The translations under genes were made by a program, and so were the position numbers. A stretch of DNA of 64,000 nucleotides from Haematobia irritans (lineage: Eukaryota; Arthropoda; Insecta; Diptera; Muscidae), in the NCBI RefSeq assembly GCF_050003625.1, contig NW_027445841.1, forward strand, positions 558,001 through 622,000. Reading direction: 5' to 3'. Positions 38,946-49,611 of this stretch are shown one piece after another (within the stretch, counting starts at the first letter, position 1; each line of letters begins with the position of its first letter). The notes under the pieces are model-generated. The model worked only from the letters and a program-made list of their open reading frames with translations. It made no database searches and was not told the origin of the DNA.

Positions 38946-41321
38946 GGACGATAATTCGTGACCACCCTCAAAAAATTTAAAAATCCACCCAAAACCTAAA
39001 AAAATTTTAATTTTTATATGAAAAACTTCTTTTGGCCATATCTCCTTAAATATGCGTCCTAGAGCGAAAAGGACTATAATTCGTGACCACCATCAAAAAT
39101 TTGAAAAATCCACCCAAAACCTAAAAAAATTGATAGTTTTATATGAAAAACTTCTTTTGGCCATATCTCCTTAAATATGCGTCCTAGAGCGAAAAGGACG
39201 ATAATTCGTGACCACCCTCAAAAAATTGAAAACTCCACCCAAAATCTAAAAAAAATTGTAATTTTTATATGAAAAACTTCTTTTGGCCATATCTCCTTAA
39301 ATATGCGTCCTAGAGCGAAAAGGACGATAATTCGTGACCACCATCAAAAATTTGAAAAATCCACCCAAAACCTAAAAAAATTGATAGTTTTATATGAAAA
39401 ACTTCTTTTGGCCATATCTCCTTAAATATGCGTCCTAGAGCGAAAAGGACGATAATTCGTGACCACCCTCAAAAAATTGAAAAATCCACCCAAAACCTAA
39501 AAAAATTAAAATTTTTATATGAAAAACTTCTTTTGGCCATATCTCCTAAACTAAGCCTCCTAGAGCGAAAAGGACGATAATTCGTACCACCCTCAAAAAA
39601 TTGAAAAATCCACCCAAAACCTAAAAAAATTGATAGTTTTATATGAAAAACTTCTTTTGGCCATATCTCCTTAAATATGCGTCCTAGAGCGAAAAGGACG
39701 ATAATTCGTGACCACCCTCAAAAAATTGAAAAATCCACCCAAAACCTAAAAAAATTAAAATTTTTATATGAAAAACTTCTTTTGGCCATATCTCCTAAAC
39801 TAAGCCTCCTAGAGCGAAAAGGACGATAATTCGTGACCACCCTCAAAAAATTTAAAAATCCACCCAAAACCTAAAAAAATTTTAATTTTTATATGAAAAA
39901 CTTCTTTTGGCCATATCTCCTTAAATATGCGTCCTAGAGCGAAAAGGACTATAATTCGTGACCACCATCAAAAATTTGAAAAATCCACCCAAAACCTAAA
40001 AAAATTGATAGTTTTATATGAAAAACTTCTTTTGGCCATATCTCCTTAAATATGCGTCCTAGAGCGAAAAGGACGATAATTCGTGACCACCCTCAAAAAA
40101 TTGAAAACTCCACCCAAAATCTAAAAAAAATTGTAATTTTTATATGAAAAACTTCTTTTGGCCATATCTCCTTAAATATGCGTCCTAGAGCGAAAAGGAC
40201 GATAATTCGTGACCACCATCAAAAATTTGAAAAATCCACCCAAAACCTAAAAAAATTGATAGTTTTATATGAAAAACTTCTTTTGGCCATATCTCCTTAA
40301 ATATGCGTCCTAGAGCGAAAAGGACGATAATTCGTGACCACCCTCAAAAAATTGAAAAATCCACCCAAAACCTAAAAAAATTAAAATTTTTATATGAAAA
40401 ACTTCTTTTGGCCATATCTCCTAAACTAAGCCTCCTAGAGCGAAAAGGACGATAATTCGTACCACCCTCAAAAAATTGAAAAATCCACCCAAAACCTAAA
40501 AAAATTGATAGTTTTATATGAAAAACTTCTTTTGGCCATATCTCCTTAAATATGCGTCCTAGAGCGAAAAGGACGATAATTCGTGACCACCCTCAAAAAA
40601 TTGAAAAATCCACCCAAAACCTAAAAAAATTAAAATTTTTATATGAAAAACTTCTTTTGGCCATATCTCCTAAACTAAGCCTCCTAGAGCGAAAAGGACG
40701 ATAATTCGTGACCACCCTCAAAAAATTTAAAAATCCACCCAAAACCTAAAAAAATTTTAATTTTTATATGAAAAACTTCTTTTGGCCATATCTCCTTAAA
40801 TATGCGTCCTAGAGCGAAAAGGACTATAATTCGTGACCACCATCAAAAATTTGAAAAATCCACCCAAAACCTAAAAAAATTGATAGTTTTATATGAAAAA
40901 CTTCTTTTGGCCATATCTCCTTAAATATGCGTCCTAGAGCGAAAAGGACGATAATTCGTGACCACCCTCAAAAAATTGAAAACTCCACCCAAAATCTAAA
41001 AAAAATTGTAATTTTTATATGAAAAACTTCTTTTGGCCATATCTCCTTAAATATGCGTCCTAGAGCGAAAAGGACGATAATTCGTGACCACCATCAAAAA
41101 TTTGAAAAATCCACCCAAAACCTAAAAAAATTGATAGTTTTATATGAAAAACTTCTTTTGGCCATATCTCCTTAAATATGCGTCCTAGAGCGAAAAGGAC
41201 GATAATTCGTGACCACCCTCAAAAAATTGAAAAATCCACCCAAAACCTAAAAAAATTAAAATTTTTATATGAAAAACTTCTTTTGGCCATATCTCCTAAA
41301 CTAAGCCTCCTAGAGCGAAAA
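38946..41321. repeat. 875-bp tandem triplication (third copy partial)
   Basis: GGACTAT heads at 39071, 39946 and 40821 are exactly 875 bp apart. Each is preceded by the same TTT/TT-spacer monomer and followed by the same order: CCATC-GATAG, ACTCC with AAAATCT, CCATC-GATAG, AA/AAGCC. Copies 1 and 2 also share a CGTACC single-base deletion (39583/40458). The length is seven monomers, in which one 126-bp and one 124-bp copy cancel. Copy 3 diverges after its fourth following monomer. Confidence 0.85.
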
Positions 41322-41599
41322 GGACGATAATTCGTGACCACCCTCAAAAAATTGAAAACTCCACCCAAAATCTAAAAAAAATTGTAATTTTTATATGAAA
41401 AACTTCTTTTGGCCATATCTCCTTAAATATGCGTCCTAGAGCGAAAAGGACGATAATTCGTGACCACCATCAAAAATTTGAAAAATCCACCCAAAACCTA
41501 AAAAAATTGATAGTTTTATATGAAAAACTTCTTTTGGCCATATCTCCTTAAATATGCGTCCTAGAGCGAAAAGGACGATAATTCGTGACCACCCTCAAA

Positions 41600-42830
41600 A
41601 AATTGAAAAATCCACCCAAAACCTAAAAAAATTAAAATTTTTATATGAAAAACTTCTTTTGGCCATATCTCCTAAACTAAGCCTCCTAGAGCGAAAAGGA
41701 CGATAATTCGTGACCACCCTCAAAAAATTGAAAAATCCACCCAAAACCTAAAAAAATTTTAATTTTTATATGAAAAACTTCTTTTGGCCATATCTCCTTA
41801 AATATGCGTCCTAGAGCGAAAAGGACGATAATTCGTGACCACCCTCAAAAAATTCAAAAATCCACCCAAAACCTAAAAAAATTGAAATTTTTATATGAAA
41901 AACTTCTTTTGGCCATATCTCCTTAAATATGCGTCCTAGAGCGAAAAGGACGATAATTCGTGACCACCCTCAAAAAATTGAAAAAACCACCCAAAACCTA
42001 AAAAAATTTAAATTTTTATATGAAAAACTTCTTTTGGCCATATCTCCTTAAATATGCGTCCTAGAGCGAAAAGGACGATAATTCGTGACCACCCTCAAAA
42101 AATTTAAAAATCCACCCAAAACCTAAAAAAATTTTAATTTTTATATGAAAAACTTCTTTTGGCCATATCTCCTTAAATATGCGTCCTAGAGCGAAAAGGA
42201 CTATAATTCGTGACCACCATCAAAAATTTGAAAAATCCACCCAAAACCTAAAAAAATTGATAGTTTTATATGAAAAACTTCTTTTGGCCATATCTCCTTA
42301 AATATGCGTCCTAGAGCGAAAAGGACGATAATTCGTGACCACCCTCAAAAAATTGAAAACTCCACCCAAAATCTAAAAAAAATTGTAATTTTTATATGAA
42401 AAACTTCTTTTGGCCATATCTCCTTAAATATGCGTCCTAGAGCGAAAAGGACGATAATTCGTGACCACCATCAAAAATTTGAAAAATCCACCCAAAACCT
42501 AAAAAAATTGATAGTTTTATATGAAAAACTTCTTTTGGCCATATCTCCTTAAATATGCGTCCTAGAGCGAAAAGGACGATAATTCGTGACCACCCTCAAA
42601 AAATTGAAAAATCCACCCAAAACCTAAAAAAATTAAAATTTTTATATGAAAAACTTCTTTTGGCCATATCTCCTAAACTAAGCCTCCTAGAGCGAAAAGG
42701 ACGATAATTCGTACCACCCTCAAAAAATTGAAAAATCCACCCAAAACCTAAAAAAATTGATAGTTTTATATGAAAAACTTCTTTTGGCCATATCTCCTTA
42801 AATATGCGTCCTAGAGCGAAAAGGACGATA
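41600..42830. repeat. Dispersed copy of 38.5-39.7 kb (offset 3127 bp)
   Basis: The AAAAAACCACCC monomer (38821/41948), the GGACTAT head (39071/42198) and the CGTACC deletion (39583/42710) all recur 3127 bp apart. The flanks of the 875-bp triplication are therefore themselves duplicated, with the triplication expanded between them. Confidence 0.75.
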
Positions 42831-44698
42831 ATTCGTGACCACCCTCAAAAAATTGAAAACTCCACCCAAAACCTAAAAAAAATTGTAATTTTTATATGAA
42901 AAACTTCTTTTGGCCATATCTCCTTAAATATGCGTCCTAGAGCGAAAAGGACGATAATTCGTGACCACCATCAAAAATTTGAAAAATCCACCCAAAACCT
43001 AAAAAAATTGATAGTTTTATATGAAAAACTTCTTTTGGCCATATCTCCTTAAATATGCGTCCTAGAGCGAAAAGGACGATAATTCGTGACCACCCTCAAA
43101 AAATTGAAAAATCCACCCAAAACCTAAAAAAATTAAAATTTTTATATGAAAAACTTCTTTTGGCCATATCTCCTAAACTAAGCCTCCTAGAGCGAAAAGG
43201 ACGATAATTCGTGACCACCCTCAAAAAATTGAAAAATCCACCCAAAACCTAAAAAAATTTTAATTTTTATATGAAAAACTTCTTTTGGCCATATCTCCTT
43301 AAATATGCGTCCTAGAGCGAAAAGGACGATAATTCGTGACCACCCTCAAAAAATTGAAAAATCCACCCAAAACCTAAAAAAATTTTAATTTTTATATGAA
43401 AAACTTCTTTTGGCCATATCTCCTTAAATATGCGTCCTAGAGCGAAAAGGACGATAATTCGTGACCACCCTCAAAAAATTTAAAAATCCACCCAAAACCT
43501 AAAAAAATTTTAATTTTTATATGAAAAACTTCTTTTGGCCATATCTCCTTAAATATGCGTCCTAGAGCGAAAAGGACTATAATTCGTGACCACCCTCAAA
43601 AATTTTAAAAATCCACCCAAAACCTAAAAAAATTGATAGTTTTATATGAAAAACTTCTTTTGGCCATATCTCCTTAAATATGCGTCCTAGAGCGAAAAGG
43701 ACTATAATTCGTGACCACCCTCAAAAAATTTAAAAATCCACCCAAAACCTAAAAAAATTTTAATTTTTATATGAAAAACTTCTTTTGGCCATATCTCCTA
43801 AACAAAGCCTCCTAGAGCGAAAAGGACGATAATTCGTGACCACCCTCAAAAAATTGAAAAATCCACCCAAAACCTAAAAAAATTGAAATTTTTATATGAA
43901 AAACTTCTTTTGGCCATATCTCCTTAAATATGCGTCCTAGAGCGAAAAGGACGATAATTCGTGACCACCCTCAAAAAATTGAAAAATCCACCCAAAACCT
44001 TAAAAAATTGAAATTTTTATATGAAAAACTTCTTTTGGCCATATCTCCTTAAATATGCGTCCTAGAGCGAAAAGGACGATAATTCGTGACCACCCTCAAA
44101 AAATTGAAAAATCCACCCAAAACCTAAAAAAATTGAAATTTTTATATGAAAAACTTCTTTTGGCCATATCTCCTAAACTAAGCCTCCTAGAGCGAAAAGG
44201 ACGATAATTCGTGACCACCCTCAAAAAATTGAAAAATCCACCCAAAACCTAAAAAAATTGAAATTTTTATATGAAAAACTTCTTTTGGCCATATCTCCTA
44301 AACTAAGCGTCCTAGAGCGAAAAGGACGATAATTCGTGACCACCCTCAAAAAATTCAAAAATCCACCCAAAACCTAAAAAAATTGAAATTTTTATATGAA
44401 AAACTTCTTTTGGCCATATCTCCTAAACTAAGCGTCCTAGAGCGAAAAGGACGATAATTCGTGACCACCCACAAAAAATTCAAAAATCCACCCAAAACCT
44501 AAAAAAATTGAAATTTTTATATGAAAAACTTCTTTTGGCCATATCTCCTTAAATATGCGTCCTAGAGCGAAAAGGACGATAATTCGTGACCACCCTCAAA
44601 AAATTGAAAAATCCACCCAAAACCTAAAAAAATTGAAATTTTTATATGAAAAACTTCTTTTGGCCATATCTCCTTAAATATGCGTCCTAGAGCGAAAA

Positions 44699-44777
44699 GG
44701 ACGATAATTCGTGACCACCCTCAAAAAATTTAAAAATCCACCCAAAACCTAAAAAAATTGAAATTTTTATACGAAAA
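44699..44777. repeat. Truncated monomer, 79 bp (46-bp deletion)
   Basis: TTTTTATA joins to CGAAAAGG, removing the GGCC stretch, the tail cassette and most of the left arm of the junction dyad. GAAAA occurs on both sides of the lost segment (TATGAAAA and GCGAAAA). Confidence 0.9.
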
Positions 44778-45903
44778 GGACGATAATTCGTGACCACCCT
44801 CAAAAAATTTAAAAATCCACCCAAAACCTAAAAAAATTGAAATTTTTATATGAAAAACTTCTTTTGGCCATATCTCCTTAAATATGCGACATAGAGCGAA
44901 AAGGACGATAATTCGTGACCACCCTCAAAAAATTGAAAAATCCACCCAAAACCTAAAAAAATTGAAATTTTTATATGAAAAACTTCTTTTGGCCATATCT
45001 CCTTAAATATGCGTCCTAGAGCGAAAAGGACGATAATTCGTGACCACCCTCAAAAAATTTAAAAATCCACCCAAAACCTAAAAAAATTGATAGTTTTATA
45101 TGAAAAACTTCTTTTGGCCATATCTCCTTAAATATGCGTCCTAGAGCGAAAAGGACGATAATTCGTGACCACCCTCAAAAAATTGAAAACTCCACCCAAA
45201 ACCTAAAAAAAATTGTAATTTTTATATGAAAAACTTCTTTTGGCCATATCTCCTTAAATATGCGTCCTAGAGCGAAAAGGACGATAATTCGTGACCACCC
45301 TCAAAAAATTGAAAAATCCACCCAAAACCTAAAAAAATTAAAATTTTTATATGAAAAACTTCTTTTGGCCATATCTCCTAAACTAAGCCTCCTAGAGCGA
45401 AAAGGACGATAATTCGTGACCACCCTCAAAAAATTGAAAAATCCACCCAAAACCTAAAAAAATTTTAATTTTTATATGAAAAACTTCTTTTGGCCATATC
45501 TCCTTAAATATGCGTCCTAGAGCGAAAAGGACGATAATTCGTGACCACCCTCAAAAAATTCAAAAATCCACCCAAAACCTAAAAAAATTGAAATTTTTAT
45601 ATGAAAAACTTCTTTTGGCCATATCTCCTTAAATATGCGTCCTAGAGCGAAAAGGACGATAATTCGTGACCACCCTCAAAAAATTGAAAAATCCACCCAA
45701 AACCTAAAAAAATTGAAATTTTTATATGAAAAACTTCTTTTGGCCATATCTCCTTAAATATGCGTCCTAGAGCGAAAAGGACGATAATTCGTGACCACCC
45801 TCAAAAAATTTAAAAATCCACCCAAAACCTAAAAAAATTTTAATTTTTATATGAAAAACTTCTTTTGGCCATATCTCCTTAAATATGCGTCCTAGAGCGA
45901 AAA

Positions 45904-47900
45904 GGACTATAATTCGTGACCACCCTCAAAAAATTTAAAAATCCACCCAAAACCTAAAAAAATTTTAATTTTTATATGAAATACTTCTTTTGGCCATATC
46001 TCCTAAACTAAGCCTCCTAGAGCGAAAAGGACGATAATTCGTGACCACCCTCAAAAAATTGAAAAATCCACCCAAAACCTAAAAAAATTGAAATTTTTAT
46101 ATGAAAAACTTCTTTTGGCCATATCTCCTTAAATATGCGTCCTAGAGCGAAAAGGACGATAATTCGTGACCACCCTCAAAAAATTGAAAAATCCACCCAA
46201 AACCTTAAAAAATTGAAATTTTTATATGAAAAACTTCTTTTGGCCATATCTCCTTAAATATGCGTCCTAGAGCGAAAAGGACGATAATTCGTGACCATCC
46301 TCAAAAAATTGAAAAATCCACCCAAAACCTAAAAAAATTGAAATTTTTATATGAAAAACTTCTTTTGGCCATATCTCCTTAAATATGCGTCCTAGAGCGA
46401 AAAGGACGATAATTCGTGACCACCCTCAAAAAATTGAAAAATCCACCCAAAACCTAAAAAAATTGAAATTTTTATATGAAAAACTTCTTTTGGCCATATC
46501 TCCTAAACTAAGCGTCCTAGAGCGAAAAGGACGATAATTCGTGACCACCCTCAAAAAATTCAAAAATCCACCCAAAACCTAAAAAAATTGAAATTTTTAT
46601 ATGAAAAACTTCTTGTGGCCATATCTCCTTAAATATGCGTCCTAGAGCGAAAAGGACGATAATTCGTGACCACCCTCAAAAAATTGAAAAATCCACCCAA
46701 AACCTAAAAAAATTGAAATTTTTATATGAAAAACTTCTTTTGGCCATATCTCCTTAAATATGCGTCCTAGAGCGAAAAGGACGATAATTCGTGACCACCC
46801 TCAAAAAATTTAAAAATCCACCCAAAACCTAAAAAAATTTTAATTTTTATATGAAAAACTTCTTTTGGCCATATCTCCTTAAATATGCGTCCTAGAGCGA
46901 AAAGGACTATAATTCGTGACCACCCTCAAAAAATTTAAAAATCCACCCAAAACCTAAAAAAATTTTAATTTTTATATGAAAAACTTCTTTTGGCCATATC
47001 TCCTAAACTAAGCCTCCTAGAGCGAAAAGGACGATAATTCGTGACCACCCTCAAACAATTGAAAAATCCACCCCAAAACCTAAAAAAATTGAAATTTTTA
47101 TATGAAAAACTTCTTTTGGCCATATCTCCTTAAATATGCGTCCTAGAGCGAAAAGGACGATAATTCGTGACCATCCTCAAAAAATTGAAAAATCCACCCA
47201 AAACCTAAAAAAATTGAAATTTTTATATGAAAAACTTCTTTTGGCCATATCTCCTTAAATATGCGTCCTAGAGCGAAAAGGACGATAATTCGTGACCACC
47301 CTCAAAAAATTGAAAAATCCACCCAAAACCTAAAAAAATTGAAATTTTTATATGAAAAACTTCTTTTGGCCATATCTCCTAAACTAAGCCTCCTAGAGCG
47401 AAAAGGACGATAATTCGTGACCACCCTCAAAAAATTGAAAAATCCACCCAAAACCTAAAAAAATTGAAATTTTTATATGAAAAACTTCTTTTGGCCATAT
47501 CTCCTAAACTAAGCGTCCTAGAGCGAAAAGGACGATAATTCGTGACCACCATCAAAAATTGAAAAATCCACCCAAAACCTAAAAAAATTGACATTTTTAT
47601 ATGAAAAACTTCTTTTGGCCATATCTCCTTAAATATGCGTCCTAGAGCGAAAAGGACGATAATTAGTGACCACCCTCAAAAAGTTGAAAAATCCACCCAA
47701 AACCTAAAAAAATTGAAATTTTTATATGAAAAACTTCTTTTGGCCATATCTCCTTAAATATGCGCCCTAGACCGAAAAGGACGATAATTCGTGACCACCC
47801 TCAAAAAATTGAAAAATCCACCCAAAACCTAAAAAAATTGAAATTTTTATATGAAAAACTTCTTTTGGCCATATCTCCTTAAATATGCGTCCTAGAGCGA
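45904..47900. repeat. 1-kb duplication with loss of one monomer
   Basis: GGACTAT heads at 45904 and 46904 are 1000 bp apart and start the same series. A CCATCCTC monomer that follows is only 876 bp apart between copies (heads 46279 and 47155). The second copy therefore lacks the CCTTAAAAAATTG monomer present at about 46154 and carries one extra C (CCACCCC). Confidence 0.7.
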
Positions 47901-48779
47901 AAAGGACGATAATTCGTGACCACCCTCAAAAAATTGAAAAATCCACCCAAAACCTAAAAAAATTGAAATTTTTATATGAAAAACTTCTTTTGGCCATATC
48001 TCCTAAACTAAGCCTCCTAGAGCGAAAAGGACGATAATTCGTGACCACCCTCAAAAAAATTCAAAAATCCACCCAAAACCTAAAAAAAATTGAAATTTTT
48101 ATATGAAAAACTTCTTTTGGCCATATCTCCTTAAATATGCGTCCTAGAGCGAAAAGGACGATAATTCGTGACCACCCTCAAAAAATTGAAAAATCCACCC
48201 AAAACCTAAAAAAATTGAAATTTTTATATGAAAAACTTCTTTTGGCCATATCTCCTTAAATATGCGTCCTAGAGCGAAAAGGACGATAATTCGTGACCAC
48301 CCTCAAAAAATTGAAAAATCCACCCAAAACCTAAAAAAATTGAAATTTTTATATGAAAAACTTCTTTTGGCCATATCTCCTAAACTAAGCGTCCTAGAGC
48401 GAAAAGGACGATAATTCGTGACCACCCTCAAAAATTTGAAAAATCCACCCAAAACCTAAAAAAATTGAAATTTTTATATGAAAAACTTCTTTTGGCCATA
48501 TCTCCTAAATATGCGTCCTAGAGCGAAAAGGACGATAATTCGTGACCACCCTCAAAAAATTTAAAAATCCACCCAAAACCTAACAAAATTTTAATTTTTA
48601 TATGAAAAACTTCTTTTGGCCATATCTCCTTAAATATGCGTCCTAGAGCGAAAAGGACGATAATTCGTGACCACCCTCAAAAAATTGAAAAATCCACCCA
48701 AAACCTAAAAAAATTTTAATTTTTATATGAAAAACTTCTTTTGGCCATATCTCCTTAAATATGCGTCCTAGAGCGAAAA

Positions 48780-48894
48780 GGACGATAATTCGTGACCACC
48801 CTCAAAAAATTTAAAAATCCACCCAAAACCTAAAAAAATTTTAATTTTTATATGAAAAACTTCTTTTGGCCATATCTCCTTAAATATGCGAAAA
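48780..48894. repeat. Truncated monomer, 115 bp (10-bp deletion in tail)
   Basis: TATGCG joins directly to AAAAGG, losing the ten bases between two GCG trinucleotides. The left arm of the junction inverted repeat is removed. The identical deletion occurs at 49497-49611 within the 717-bp duplication. Confidence 0.9.
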
Positions 48895-48997
48895 GGACGA
48901 TAATTCGTGACCACCCTCAATCTAAAAAAAATTGAAATTTTTATATGAAAAACTTCTTTTGGCCATATCTCCTTAAATATGCGTCCTAGAGCGAAAA
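48895..48997. repeat. Truncated monomer, 103 bp (about 22-bp deletion)
   Basis: CCCTCAA joins to TCTAAAAAAAATTG, so the first A-tract and second CCACCC are missing. The TCT and eight-A run resemble the AAAATCT variant of the 126-bp block 2 monomer (for example near 39243), which suggests recombination with that subtype. It lies directly after another truncated monomer. Confidence 0.85.
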
Positions 48998-49496
48998 GGA
49001 CGATAATTCGTGACCACCCTCAAAAAATTTAAAAATCCACCCAAAACCTAAAAAAATTTTAATTTTTATATGAAAAACTTCTTTTGGCCATATCTCCTAA
49101 ACTAAGCGTCCTAGAGCGAAAAGGACGATAATTCGTGACCACCCTCAAAAAATTTAAAAATCCACCCAAAACCTAAAAAAATTTTAATTTTTATATGAAA
49201 AACTTCTTTTGGCCATATCTCCTAAATATGCGTCCTAGAGCGAAAAGGACGATAATTCGTGACCACCCTCAAAAAATTTAAAAATCCACCCAAAACCTAA
49301 CAAAATTTTAATTTTTATATGAAAAACTTCTTTTGGCCATATCTCCTTAAATATGCGTCCTAGAGCGAAAAGGACGATAATTCGTGACCACCCTCAAAAA
49401 ATTTAAAAATCCACCCAAAACCTAAAAAAATTTTAATTTTTATATGAAAAACTTCTTTTGGCCATATCTCCTTAAATATGCGTCCTAGAGCGAAAA

Positions 49497-49611
49497 GGAC
49501 GATAATTCGTGACCATCCTCAAAAAATTTAAAAATCCACCCAAAACCTAAAAAAATTTTAATTTTTATATGAAAAACTTCTTTTGGCCATATCTCCTTAA
49601 ATATGCGAAAA
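49497..49611. repeat. Truncated monomer, 115 bp (same 10-bp tail deletion)
   Basis: This has the same GCG-flanked deletion as 48780-48894, located 717 bp downstream. Unlike the first copy it is followed by a full-length monomer, so the 717-bp duplication ends here. Confidence 0.9.

Larger units (their letters stand above)
16048..43573. repeat. Block 2: GATAGTTTT-subtype higher-order repeats
   Basis: The hallmark monomer has CCATC instead of CCCTC, GATAGTTTT in place of the palindrome's right arm, and a type B tail. It alternates with a 126-bp monomer (GAAAACTCC, eight-A run, spacer GT), a monomer with spacer AA and an AAGCCTCC tail, and others. A frequent unit is four monomers, 501 bp: GATAG, ACTCC/GT, CCATC-GATAG, AA/AAGCC. 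Five-monomer versions alternate with it in places; for example the heads at 22053 and 23180 are 1127 bp apart (501 plus 626). GGACTAT heads recur at 18550, 21552, 24181, 27059, 28811, 31064, 31690, 36195, 39071, 39946, 40821 and 42198. Confidence 0.8.
48504..49220. repeat. 717-bp duplication, copy 1 (copy 2 from 49221)
   Basis: The 124-bp CCTAAATATGC tail (48504/49221), the CCTAACAAAATTTT monomer and the 10-bp-deleted monomer (head 48895/49612 after it) all recur at exactly 717 bp. The odd length equals six monomers minus the 10-, 22- and 1-base losses inside it. The second copy matches only to about 49612. Confidence 0.8.
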
